Assembly: GCA_013813355.1 (NCBI GenBank)
Contig: JACCRT010000030.1
Span: 1-46,823, forward strand
Source: Acidobacteriota bacterium
GTDB taxonomy: Bacteria; Acidobacteriota; Vicinamibacteria; Vicinamibacterales; 2-12-FULL-66-21
Reading direction: 5' to 3'
DNA: 46,823 nt
Positions 35,259 to 43,456 of the stretch are shown here, one piece after another (positions within the stretch are counted from its first letter, which is position 1; each line of letters starts with the position of its first letter). The notes beneath the pieces were generated by a model. The model was not told the origin of the DNA, made no database searches, and saw only the letters and a list, made by a program, of their open reading frames with translations. The position numbers and the translations under genes are program-made.

Positions 35259-36959
35259 ATGCTTCGAACCGCAGTCCTTGCGCTCTCGCTGCTGGCGGCA
35301 GGCTCTGCCTCCGCCGGGCCGATGGAGCACGCCGGCGGCTTGAAACTTGACGTCGCTCTCCAGGCACGGGCCGAGTCGCCGGCGGGCATGTCGAAGGTGA
35401 TCGTCCGCACACACCCCGGCCGGTCGATCGACCCGTTGCTGCGCGCGCTCGGGGCCACCCCGGGTCTCCGGCTGCCGCTCGTGCATGCCCAGGTAGCGCT
35501 GCTGCCCGATACGGCGCTCCGGGCGCTCGCCGCATCGCCGGACGTACTCACGATCAGCCTCGACCGCGTCGTGCACGGCACGATCGGGCGCACGGCGTCC
35601 GCGACGGGCGCGGCCTGGGCGCGCGCACACTTCGACGTGGATGGCAGCGGGATCGGCATCGCCATCATCGACTCGGGCGTCACCAGCTGGCATGACGATC
35701 TGGGCACCGACCGGGTGGTGCATTTCGCCGACTTCGTCGCGGGACGGGCGACGGCGTACGACGATTACGGCCACGGGACACACGTCGCCGGGATCATCGC
35801 CGGCAGCGGCTACGACTCTGGCGGCGCCCGCCGCGGCATGGCGCCCGGTGCCAGCCTGGTCGTGCTCAAGGCACTCGACGGGCACGGGAACGGCTTCGCC
35901 AGCCACGTCATCGCCGCGCTCGACTATGCGATCGAACACCGCGAGCGCTTCAACATCCGCGTCATCAATCTCTCGGTCGCTTCCGGCGTCTATGAATCGT
36001 TCACGACCGACCCGCTCACCGTGGCCGCGCGGCGCGCCGTGGACGCCGGCATCGTCGTTGTCACCGCGGCGGGAAACTTCGGCCGCTCCGCCGGCGGCGA
36101 GCCGATGTACGGCGGCATCACGTCCCCCGGCAACGCGCCATGGGTCGTGACAGTCGGCGCCGGCAACCACAACGACACCACCCGGCGGCGTGACGACACG
36201 GTGGCGCCCTTCAGTTCGCGAGGCCCGACGCACATCGACCGCGCCACCAAGCCTGACCTGGTGGCGCCCGGCGTCGGGATCGAGTCGCTGGCCGAAGCCG
36301 GCAGCCTGCTCTTCGAAACCCACGCGGCCTCACGGCTCTGGGGAACCGTCGACACGGCGACCGAGCCGTATCTGAGCCTGAGCGGGACGAGCATGGCGGC
36401 TCCCGTCGTGACCGGCACCATCGCCCTGATGCTCCAGGCCAATCCCGACCTGACGCCGAACCTGGTCAAGGCCATCCTGCATTACACGGCGGAAAGCCGC
36501 CCCCAGTACGACCACTTCTCTGAAGGTGCGGGCGCCCTGAATGCGCGGGGCGCCGTCCAGCTCGCGCGCGAGCTGCGTGTCGGGCCGCTGCCAGGTACGC
36601 CCGCGGACACGACCCGCTGGAGCCGGCAGATTCTCTGGGGTCACCAGCGGATTACCGGCGGCAGGCTGCGTGCAGACGCCAATGCCTGGCGCCTGGGGGT
36701 CACCTGGGGGGACACCCAGGCCGGCGCAGGGGAGCCACTCAGTTGGGGAGCCCGCGAGAACGAATTCGCTGAGGAGGTCGCGTGGGACACCTCGTGCCGG
36801 GCAGGTGCGTGCGATGTCGTGACCTGGGCCACGGCCGTCGGCCAGGATACAGCCCGGCCCTGTGGCGGAAACGCTGACTGCGCCGCTGTGAATTGGCGCG
36901 CGGCGGCGACGGCCCGGCAGTGGCGGCTCCTGCTGGCGCTGCCCTGGGCCGTGCGATGA
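35259..36959 (+). CDS. Exported subtilisin-like serine peptidase (S8)
   Basis: A protein of 566 residues. A signal peptide (about residues 1-20, MLRTAVLALSLLAAGSASAG) is followed by an I9-like propeptide region (about 30-110). The catalytic domain has Asp138 (IDSGV), His172 (GHGTHVAG), the oxyanion Asn region (VTAAGN) and Ser378 (SGTSMAAP), so the triad is intact. The C-terminal 80 residues carry four cysteines (CRAGAC, CGGNADC), possibly disulfide-bonded. ATG 35259 fits the signal peptide; the longer frame upstream has no homology. Its last codons overlap the next gene (ATGA), which links secreted proteolysis with a cyclic-di-GMP protein. Confidence 0.92.
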   Translation: MLRTAVLALSLLAAGSASAGPMEHAGGLKLDVALQARAESPAGMSKVIVRTHPGRSIDPLLRALGATPGLRLPLVHAQVALLPDTALRALAASPDVLTISLDRVVHGTIGRTASATGAAWARAHFDVDGSGIGIAIIDSGVTSWHDDLGTDRVVHFADFVAGRATAYDDYGHGTHVAGIIAGSGYDSGGARRGMAPGASLVVLKALDGHGNGFASHVIAALDYAIEHRERFNIRVINLSVASGVYESFTTDPLTVAARRAVDAGIVVVTAAGNFGRSAGGEPMYGGITSPGNAPWVVTVGAGNHNDTTRRRDDTVAPFSSRGPTHIDRATKPDLVAPGVGIESLAEAGSLLFETHAASRLWGTVDTATEPYLSLSGTSMAAPVVTGTIALMLQANPDLTPNLVKAILHYTAESRPQYDHFSEGAGALNARGAVQLARELRVGPLPGTPADTTRWSRQILWGHQRITGGRLRADANAWRLGVTWGDTQAGAGEPLSWGARENEFAEEVAWDTSCRAGACDVVTWATAVGQDTARPCGGNADCAAVNWRAAATARQWRLLLALPWAVR

Positions 36960-39448
36960 ACACGCTCCCCGCCGCCGCACGCACATTTGTCGGCCTCGTC
37001 ATCGCCCTCGGCGCCGGCCTGCTCGTGTACTACATGCCGTTGCGCTCCGAGGGGCCGATGGTGACCTTCGTGGTTCTCCTGGCGCTCTCGTCGGTCACCT
37101 CGATTTTCAAGGTCACCCTGCCGCTCGCCCGCAGCGGGTCCACCATGTCGGTTTCATACGCCGTCGATTTCGCCGCGCTCCTCCTGCTCGGTCCGAACGA
37201 GACGATGGTCGTGGCGGCCGCCAGCGCCTGGAGCCAGTGCACATTCCGCATCAAGGAGCGCAATCCGATCCACCGGACGTTGTTCAGCATGGCCAGCCTG
37301 ATCATCACGGTCCAGGCGGCAGGGCACGTCTACATATGGCTGGGCGGCGTTCCCGGGCACTTCGACCCATGGAGCCTCGCCAAGCCGCTCGTTGGAGCAG
37401 CGACCACGTACTTCGTGATCAATACGGTGATGGTGGCGACGGCCATCGGGCTCTCGACGCACCAGGGCGTGCTGAAGGTCTGGAACGAGAACTTCCTCTG
37501 GAGCGCGCCCAGCTACTTCGTCGGGGCCGGCGCGGCGGCAATCGCCCTGGCCATCCTGAGCGTTTCGGGGCAATGGCTGGCGCCGCTGGCGGTGGCGCCG
37601 CTGTACCTGACCTACCGCAGCTACATGGTCTATCTCGGGCGCGTGGAGGACGAACAGCGGCACGTCAGCGAGATGGCCGACCTGCACCTGGCCACCATCG
37701 AGGCGCTGGCGCTGGCCATCGACGCCAAGGATCAGACCTCGCAGTCGCATATCCGCCGTGTGCAGCTGTACGCGACGGCACTGGCGCGGGCGCTGAGCAT
37801 GTCCGAGAAAGAGGTTCAGGGGGTGAAGACGGCCGCGCTGCTGCACGACATCGGGAAGCTGGCCGTACCCGAGCACATCCTTTCGAAACCAGGCCCGCTG
37901 ACCCCCGAAGAGTTCCAGAAGATACGCGCGCATCCCAAGGTCGGCGCCGACATCATCAGTGCCGTGCCCTTCCCGTATCCCGTCGCGCCACTCATTCTCA
38001 GCCACCACGAGCGGTGGGACGGGAAGGGATATCCCGCCGGGCTCAAGGGTGAGCAGATTCCGCTCGGCGCACGCATCCTGTCGGTGGTCGATTACTTCGA
38101 TGCGCTGATGGCGGAGCGGCCGTATCACAAGGCCATGAGTTCCGAGGGCGCTGTGGCGCTGCTCCGCCACGAAGCCGGCAAGGGATTCGATCCCGTCGTC
38201 GTAGGCCAGTTCATCGAACTGCTGCCATCCCTGCAGGCCGAGGCGGCCGTGCTGGAGCAGGCGATCCGCCGCCCCTCGCAGGAAGATTCGCTGGCCCTGA
38301 TCGGTCAGCCCGCGACCGGGCTGGCGCCGCAGGTGCAGAAGAAGAACGTGTTCGACGACATCGCACTGGCCCACCGCGAGATCTATGCCTTGTATGAGAT
38401 CGCGCAGGCGATGGGCACCAGCCTTGGCGTGTCCGACACGATGGCCCTCATCTCCGCGAAGCTGAGCAACCTGGTGCCCTTCTCATGCGCTGCGCTCTTC
38501 CTGCACGACGAGGCAACCGACTCCCTGCGATGCCGCTTCGCCACCGGCGTCGATGCCGAACTGATCCTCCAGATCACGGTGGCGAACGGCGAGGGGCTGA
38601 CCGGGTGGGTGGCGCGAAACCGCCGCGCCCTGGTCAACGCCAGACCCAGTGCGGACCTCGAGGCTGCGGGCCTCGGCTCGCAGGGCACCAGCCTGCAATC
38701 GGCGCTCGTCTGTCCCCTCATGTTCAACGAGCGCTTCATCGGCGCGCTCTCCGTGTACCACACCGACGCGGCGTTCTACCGGGACGATCACCGGCGGCTG
38801 CTCGACCGGGTGTCGGAGCAGGCCGCGGCGGTAATCAACAACTCGATGGTGTTCGACCAGACACAGGAAGATTCGCTGACCGACCCGCTCACGGCGCTCC
38901 CGAATACGCGGTTCCTGTTCATGCACCTGACGCGCGAGCTCGCGCGGGCCGAACGCCTGAAAGCCGAGGTCTCGCTGCTGGTCATGGACCTCGATAACTT
39001 CAAGACCATCAACGACAGCCACGGCCATCATGTCGGCGACCGCGCCCTGTGCGAGGTGGCGCGGGTGCTCCGCACCGCGATCCGCCCGTATGACATCTGC
39101 GTCCGCTATGCCGGTGACGAGTTCATCGTCGTGCTTTCCGGCTGCGGCGCCGAGGAGGCCGAGCACAAGCGGCAGGAACTGCAGGAGGCCATCGACGCGG
39201 TTTACTTCGAGGCGCGCCCGGGGCGTCGCCTCCCCCTCGGGATCAGCATCGGCGCGGCGGTGTTCCCCCAGGACGGCGCTTCGTACGAGTCGCTGCTCGC
39301 GACGGCCGACAGCCGGATGTACCAGGATAAATCCAGCCGGAAGCGTCGTGGCAGCCGCGCTCCCGCCGGCTCCGACGCCGCTCCGAACCCGCCACTTCCT
39401 GAACTGACCGACGACGACATCCAGAAGGCCACGGCAGGAATTCTCTGA
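36956..39448 (+). CDS. Membrane HD-GYP / GAF / GGDEF cyclic-di-GMP protein
   Basis: A protein of 830 residues. An N-terminal membrane domain of about 6-7 helices (residues 1-225) precedes an HD-GYP phosphodiesterase domain with HDIGK (about 297) and HHERWDGKGYPAG (about 352-364). A GAF domain (about 475-650) and a C-terminal GGDEF diguanylate cyclase follow. The GGDEF site reads AGDEF (about 718), which is usually still active. RPYD sits five residues before it, matching the RxxD inhibitory site. The protein therefore has parts to both make and break cyclic di-GMP. The start overlaps the subtilase stop. Confidence 0.92.
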   Translation: MNTLPAAARTFVGLVIALGAGLLVYYMPLRSEGPMVTFVVLLALSSVTSIFKVTLPLARSGSTMSVSYAVDFAALLLLGPNETMVVAAASAWSQCTFRIKERNPIHRTLFSMASLIITVQAAGHVYIWLGGVPGHFDPWSLAKPLVGAATTYFVINTVMVATAIGLSTHQGVLKVWNENFLWSAPSYFVGAGAAAIALAILSVSGQWLAPLAVAPLYLTYRSYMVYLGRVEDEQRHVSEMADLHLATIEALALAIDAKDQTSQSHIRRVQLYATALARALSMSEKEVQGVKTAALLHDIGKLAVPEHILSKPGPLTPEEFQKIRAHPKVGADIISAVPFPYPVAPLILSHHERWDGKGYPAGLKGEQIPLGARILSVVDYFDALMAERPYHKAMSSEGAVALLRHEAGKGFDPVVVGQFIELLPSLQAEAAVLEQAIRRPSQEDSLALIGQPATGLAPQVQKKNVFDDIALAHREIYALYEIAQAMGTSLGVSDTMALISAKLSNLVPFSCAALFLHDEATDSLRCRFATGVDAELILQITVANGEGLTGWVARNRRALVNARPSADLEAAGLGSQGTSLQSALVCPLMFNERFIGALSVYHTDAAFYRDDHRRLLDRVSEQAAAVINNSMVFDQTQEDSLTDPLTALPNTRFLFMHLTRELARAERLKAEVSLLVMDLDNFKTINDSHGHHVGDRALCEVARVLRTAIRPYDICVRYAGDEFIVVLSGCGAEEAEHKRQELQEAIDAVYFEARPGRRLPLGISIGAAVFPQDGASYESLLATADSRMYQDKSSRKRRGSRAPAGSDAAPNPPLPELTDDDIQKATAGIL

Positions 39449-39579
39449 CACGCGACGACTGTATCCTTCAGCAGCCCGCGGGACTTCAGGTCCTTCACCG
39501 CAGCCAGCGGGGGCAGGCTATGCCCCCAAGCGACCTTCATCGGTGTCAATCCGTGTGCATCAGTGGTTAAGATCGGCAA

Positions 39580-40305
39580 GTGCCTCTCGTTTTGCGCGTG
39601 AAGGGTGTCCGCCGTGAGACGCCCGGCACGCGGATTGTGCGCGTGGACCTCAACCGACGGTCGTTCGCCTACCAGGCAGGGCAGGCGGCCATGATCGGGC
39701 CGGCCGGGAGCGCTCAGCGCGTGCCGTACTCGATTGCCTCGGCCCCCGAAGAGACGCGACAGAACGACGCGCTGGAGTTCCTGATCAAGACCGACCCTTC
39801 GGGGCGGTGGGGTGAACGCTTTCCGGAACCGCGTCGCGGCATGGAGCTGGCCGTCGACGGCCCGGTGGGCTCCTTCGCCTTCCCCGCTCGGCCGCTCGAA
39901 CAGCGTCTCCTGTTCATCGCAGGCGGCACAGGCGTCGCGCCGATCCGATCGATGGTTCGGCATGCGCTGACGACAGCGTACCCGGGCCGCATTCGTGTGC
40001 TGTACAGCGCGCGGACGCCGCTCGATTTTGCGTATGGACGGGAACTGCGCAGGCTGGCGCGCCAGGGGCAGATCGAACTCGTGCTGACAGCAACGCGGGA
40101 GGTCCAGCGCCGCTGGCGTGAGGGCCGCGGCCGCCTGACCGTGGAACAACTCGCCTCGGTCGTGGACGATCCCGTCACCCGCTGCTTCGTATGCGGCCCC
40201 TCGGCCATGGTGGCGGACATCCCGCCCATGCTCGATCGTCTCGGCATAAGCCGAGAACGAATCCATGTCGAGCAGTGGGGATCCGAAAAGAACGGGAACG
40301 GGTGA
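39580..40305 (+). CDS. Ferredoxin-NADP reductase-like flavoprotein (no Fe-S domain)
   Basis: A protein of 241 residues. The FAD-binding barrel has GQAAMIGP and RVPYSIAS (RxYS, about 47-54). The nucleotide domain has AGGTGVAPIRSMV (about 114-126), FVCGPSAMV near the C-terminus and a terminal aromatic residue region (VEQWGSE). It moves electrons between NAD(P)H and a separate carrier through FAD; there is no attached ferredoxin domain and no partner gene nearby. The start is GTG 39580, after a 131-bp gap following the HD-GYP gene. A strong hairpin at its end acts as a shared terminator. Confidence 0.85.
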   Translation: MPLVLRVKGVRRETPGTRIVRVDLNRRSFAYQAGQAAMIGPAGSAQRVPYSIASAPEETRQNDALEFLIKTDPSGRWGERFPEPRRGMELAVDGPVGSFAFPARPLEQRLLFIAGGTGVAPIRSMVRHALTTAYPGRIRVLYSARTPLDFAYGRELRRLARQGQIELVLTATREVQRRWREGRGRLTVEQLASVVDDPVTRCFVCGPSAMVADIPPMLDRLGISRERIHVEQWGSEKNGNG

Positions 40306-40319
40306 AGCCCGTCCCGTTC
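40290..40319. terminator. Bidirectional hairpin terminator
   Basis: A 12-pair stem with one bulged A (GAACGGGAACGGG against CCCGTCCCGTTC) and a 5-nt loop overlaps the flavoprotein stop codon. On the reverse strand the stem is followed by TTTT, which serves the BON lipoprotein gene; on the forward strand by GTTTCG, a weaker T-run. Confidence 0.7.
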
Positions 40320-40330
40320 GTTTCGCCTCG

Positions 40331-40639
40331 TTATGGCTCGATCTGCAGCGTCGATCGGACGTCGGTGACGCCGCGTATCTGACGCGCGAGCTCGATGGCC
40401 TTCTGTTCTTCTTCTTTGCTCTTCACGCGGCCCGAGAGCGTGACCACGCCCTTGAAGGTATCAACGTCGATACGCAACCCGCCGATGGCGGGGTCGTTGA
40501 TGAACGAGGTCTTCACACGCGTGGTGATCGTCGCGTCGTCGATGGTTTCTCCCACCGTCTTGCCGCAGGCACCCAGCAGCATCGGCGCGATGAGAACGAT
40601 GGCGAGGAGTGCGATAAAAGTCGGTTTCCTGGTCTTCAT
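40331..40639 (-). CDS. BON-domain lipoprotein
   Basis: A protein of 102 residues. A lipoprotein signal ends in LLGAC (Cys25 would be acylated). The BON domain follows: DDATITTRVKTSFINDP, LRIDVDTFKGVVTLSGRV and KAIELARQIRGVTDV (each quoted as short segments). BON proteins bind membranes or phospholipids and are often stress-induced, as in OsmY or DolP. I chose ATG 40639; the frame upstream is not homologous. It lies 73 bp after fabI on the same strand and is followed by a bidirectional terminator. Confidence 0.88.
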   Translation of the reverse strand: MKTRKPTFIALLAIVLIAPMLLGACGKTVGETIDDATITTRVKTSFINDPAIGGLRIDVDTFKGVVTLSGRVKSKEEEQKAIELARQIRGVTDVRSTLQIEP

Positions 40640-40712
40640 GGATTGTTGCCTCCAGGCCGCGGGGCCGTCGGATGCGACGGCGCAGCGCGACCTGCCGTAG
40701 CTCTGCTGCAAG

Positions 40713-41486
40713 CTACATGCCCGTGGCATGGTACCCGCCGTCGACCATGAGGATCTCGGCAGTGACGGCTCGGCCGGCCGGGCTCAGCAGAAACATCGCG
40801 GCCTCGGCCACCTCTGCTGTCTCGACCGTGCGCCGCAGCGGCGCTCGGTCCCGGTAGTGCTGCAGGATGGACGAAAAGCCCGAGATTCCTGACGCGGCCA
40901 GGGTCTTGATGGGCCCGGCCGAGATCGCGTTCACCCGGATCCCTTTCGGCCCCAGGTCGGCGGCCAGATAACGCACCGACGCCTCCAGCGCAGCCTTGGC
41001 CACCCCCATGACGTTGTAGTTCTGGAAGACGCGTTGGCTGCCGAGATACGTCAGTGTCAGGATACTGCCGCCTCCGCGCGCCTCCATCAGCGGCGCCGCG
41101 CCGCGGGCGAGCGCAATGAGCGAATAGGCACTGATGTCGAGCGACAGGCGGAACCCCTCCCGCGTGGTCTGCACGAAGGGGGCGGCCAGTTCTTCGCGGG
41201 GCGCGAACGCCGCGCCGTGCACGACGAAGTCGAGCCCGCCGAATTCGCGTTCGATTTCGGAGAACACGTGTGCGATCTGCCCGTCGTCGGTGACGTCGCA
41301 CGGCAGGATCAGCGGATCGGTCAACGAGGCCGAAAGGTCGCGCACGTTCTCCTCGAGGCGCTCTCCCTGATACGTGACCGCCAGCCGCGCACCCGAGGCC
41401 GATGCCGCTTGCGCGATCGCCCAGGCGATCGATCGCTTGTTGGCCACACCGACGATGAGCCCGGTCTTGCCTGCGAGATCAGTCAT
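40713..41486 (-). CDS. fabI: Enoyl-ACP reductase (NADH) FabI
   Basis: A short-chain dehydrogenase-like enoyl reductase of 257 residues for the last step of each fatty acid elongation cycle. GLIVGVANKRSIAWAIAQ is the FabI N-terminal nucleotide motif; the catalytic Tyr-x6-Lys is YNVMGVAK in the segment QNYNVMGVAKAALE; NAISAGPIKTLAASG and MVDGGYHATGM also match. ATG 41486 follows a region of GTAAAGG tandem repeats. It is probably the target of triclosan-type inhibitors in this organism. Confidence 0.94.
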   Translation of the reverse strand: MTDLAGKTGLIVGVANKRSIAWAIAQAASASGARLAVTYQGERLEENVRDLSASLTDPLILPCDVTDDGQIAHVFSEIEREFGGLDFVVHGAAFAPREELAAPFVQTTREGFRLSLDISAYSLIALARGAAPLMEARGGGSILTLTYLGSQRVFQNYNVMGVAKAALEASVRYLAADLGPKGIRVNAISAGPIKTLAASGISGFSSILQHYRDRAPLRRTVETAEVAEAAMFLLSPAGRAVTAEILMVDGGYHATGM

Positions 41487-41499
41487 GGATGCAAGGGTA

Positions 41500-41540
41500 A
41501 TGGGTACGGGGAAAGGGGTAAAGGGTAAAGGGTAAAGGGA
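41500..41540. repeat. GTAAAGG heptamer array upstream of fabI
   Basis: About four to five seven-base GGTAAAG-type units (GGGGTAAAGGGTAAAG pattern) fill the 66-bp gap between fabI and the acetamidase-like gene. The same motif in shorter form precedes iscR at 9473-9491. Confidence 0.8.
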
Positions 41541-41552
41541 ATGACCCTTCCG

Positions 41553-42542
41553 CTATCGACTGATGCGGGGTGGCAGGAGCTTCTTCGGAAACTTCGCGAC
41601 GACCGTGTAGTTTGGATCGACGACGTTGGCAATCCGCGCATGGCCGCCCTGTGAAACGACCTGGTAGGCTTCCATCTTCTCGAAGCCGTAGTCATCGATC
41701 AACCACTCGATCAGCTCGACGTGCGCGATGCGGAAGGCATCCACCAGGGGACGCACGCTGCCGAGCACCATGATGTCGTCGGCGTCCTCCATCCGCGGCC
41801 AGCGAATCCGCTGCCCCTTGATCACATCGAACCCGAGTGTCACGTCCATCGTCGTCTCGAGACCCGATCCGGCGATCTCTCCATCGCCCTGGAGCGCATG
41901 GCCATCGCCGAAGTAGAAGAGCGCACCCTCGTGGAACACGGGCAGATAGACCGTCGTGCCCTCGCGTGCGTCCGCGGCGTCCATGTTGCCGCCGAAGTTG
42001 CCCGGCCACAAGCCGCCAAACGCTTCCTGCCCGGCGGGGGCCACGGCGAGGCGGCCCAGCATCGGCTTGAGGGGCATCTCGATCTGCCTGGACGCGGAGT
42101 TCGGAAGGTCGAGGATGCCGACGTTGCGCTCGAGATCCAGCCGCCACACGAACCGGCGGGCGGGCAGCGGTTCGGTCAGCATCCGCGTTCGTGAGTCGGG
42201 AACGACAGCGCTGATTCCGCCAGGGTTCACGGCCGACACGGCCGTGTCACGGTTCGGGCGCAACCTGAGGATGCGAACGACCAGCGTATCGTTGGGTGTC
42301 GCGCCTTCGATCCAGAAGGGGCCGACCTCACCGGGCCAGGCGCCCCCGGCACGCTCGTAGTAATCGCCGGGCCGAGAGAACGTTCGTGTCTCGACGAGGG
42401 TGCCTGGCTGGATGCGCAGCACGGGCTCGCGCACCGCGAAGGTCGGCACGCCGCTCGTCGGTTCGTACTTGATGGTTGTAGAGGTCGAGGACTGCGCGAT
42501 GATTGAGGCGGCTGATACCGCAAAGAGGACGGCGACCTTCAT
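41553..42542 (-). CDS. Exported acetamidase/formamidase-family protein
   Basis: A protein of 329 residues of the FmdA/AmdA family: GATPNDTLVVRIL, LPARRFVWRLDLE, GGLWPGNFGGNMD, VYLPVFHEGALFYFGDGHALQGDGEIAG (quoted in part) and AYQVVSQGGHARIANVVDP are conserved. Family enzymes hydrolyse formamide or acetamide. Unusually, it has an N-terminal hydrophobic segment (MKVAVLFAVSAASIIAQS) that looks like a signal peptide, suggesting a periplasmic location. ATG 42542 was chosen; a GTG two codons upstream is possible. The substrate is unknown. Confidence 0.85.
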   Translation of the reverse strand: MKVAVLFAVSAASIIAQSSTSTTIKYEPTSGVPTFAVREPVLRIQPGTLVETRTFSRPGDYYERAGGAWPGEVGPFWIEGATPNDTLVVRILRLRPNRDTAVSAVNPGGISAVVPDSRTRMLTEPLPARRFVWRLDLERNVGILDLPNSASRQIEMPLKPMLGRLAVAPAGQEAFGGLWPGNFGGNMDAADAREGTTVYLPVFHEGALFYFGDGHALQGDGEIAGSGLETTMDVTLGFDVIKGQRIRWPRMEDADDIMVLGSVRPLVDAFRIAHVELIEWLIDDYGFEKMEAYQVVSQGGHARIANVVDPNYTVVAKFPKKLLPPRISR

Positions 42543-42598
42543 GCACACCTCACACTCGACCCGCCGGTGCCAGCGGCATCGGAGGGCCAGCCAGTGAT

Positions 42599-43321
42599 TT
42601 ACCGGCTGCGGTTGCGACGGCCGCCAGGCCGGGGACCCCCGAAGCGCGAGCCGCCAGCCGATCGGTTCCCGTTGCCATTCCCGCCCTGTCCGTTCCCGCC
42701 TGGGCCACCGCGAGCACGCCCGCGCCCTTCGCCGCCGCGGAAACGTCCGCGACCGGCCAGCGGTTGACGCATCGTGAAATCAGGGATTGGACGGGTCTCT
42801 TTCTGCCCCTCGGGGCGCGGCAGTGTCGCGCGGATCAGCGGCCGGTGAACGGGGCCTTCCTCGACCACCGGCGGCGCGGCGTCCTCGACGTGGGCCGGCA
42901 TGGCTTCCTCGGCGCGCAAGGCGCTGAGCCCGGCACGCTCCGCGACGACCTCCTGGACGTTGAACTGGAAAGGCCGATCATCGGTGGCGTCTACGGCGTC
43001 GGGCTCATCGTCGGCCAGCGCGTCTGCGCTCTCGCCTGGCTCGTCGTCCTCGCCGCGAGAGGGCGTGGCCAGAACGGGGGCCACCTCGGGCTCGGGCATG
43101 CCGGCCAGCACCTCCTTGTACAGAGCCGCGGGCGACTCCTTCTTGACGCGCCGGCGAGGCGCCTTGCCTCCCTTGTACGCGTGTTCGGCATCACAGGTGG
43201 TGCAGCGTGTCTGCCGCACGTCTTCTTCAATCATGGCCACGATGGCATGGTTGGTGACCCGCCGCTCGCGCGGGCAGTAGTCGTCCAAGATGTCACCGAG
43301 ACGCAGCGGGCGCTGCTCCAT
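42599..43321 (-). CDS. Zinc-ribbon-like protein with acidic middle and RGG-rich tail
   Basis: A protein of 240 residues. The N-terminal part has CPRERRVTNH (Cys16, His25) and CTTC (Cys40, Cys43), which could bind one zinc ion. Residues 88-120 are strongly acidic. The tail (about 190-240) is an Arg/Gly/Asn low-complexity region with repeated RGG, GRG and GG units, as in RNA-binding proteins. I recognise the N-terminal pattern as common in Acidobacteriota but know no function. RNA binding is inferred from the tail. A candidate promoter lies 79-108 bp upstream. Confidence 0.75.
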   Translation of the reverse strand: MEQRPLRLGDILDDYCPRERRVTNHAIVAMIEEDVRQTRCTTCDAEHAYKGGKAPRRRVKKESPAALYKEVLAGMPEPEVAPVLATPSRGEDDEPGESADALADDEPDAVDATDDRPFQFNVQEVVAERAGLSALRAEEAMPAHVEDAAPPVVEEGPVHRPLIRATLPRPEGQKETRPIPDFTMRQPLAGRGRFRGGEGRGRARGGPGGNGQGGNGNGNRSAGGSRFGGPRPGGRRNRSR

Positions 43322-43399
43322 CTACGTAGTTCCCCCGGGTTTAGTCCGTCTTTTTGTGGCTGGAAAGAGACCGATTTTCGAGCCGGCGCAGGTGGGGTG

Positions 43400-43429
43400 A
43401 GTGTAACAGACCGCCTCCGCCAAGCGCAA
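43400..43429 (-). promoter_or_regulatory. Candidate promoter of the zinc/RGG protein gene
   Basis: On the reverse strand, TTGCGC (forward 43424-43429) and TACACT (forward 43400-43405) are 18 bp apart. Transcription would leave a leader of about 70 nt before the ATG at 43321. Confidence 0.3.
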
Positions 43430-43456
43430 CCATTTGGTATCTACGCGCGTGGGTGC

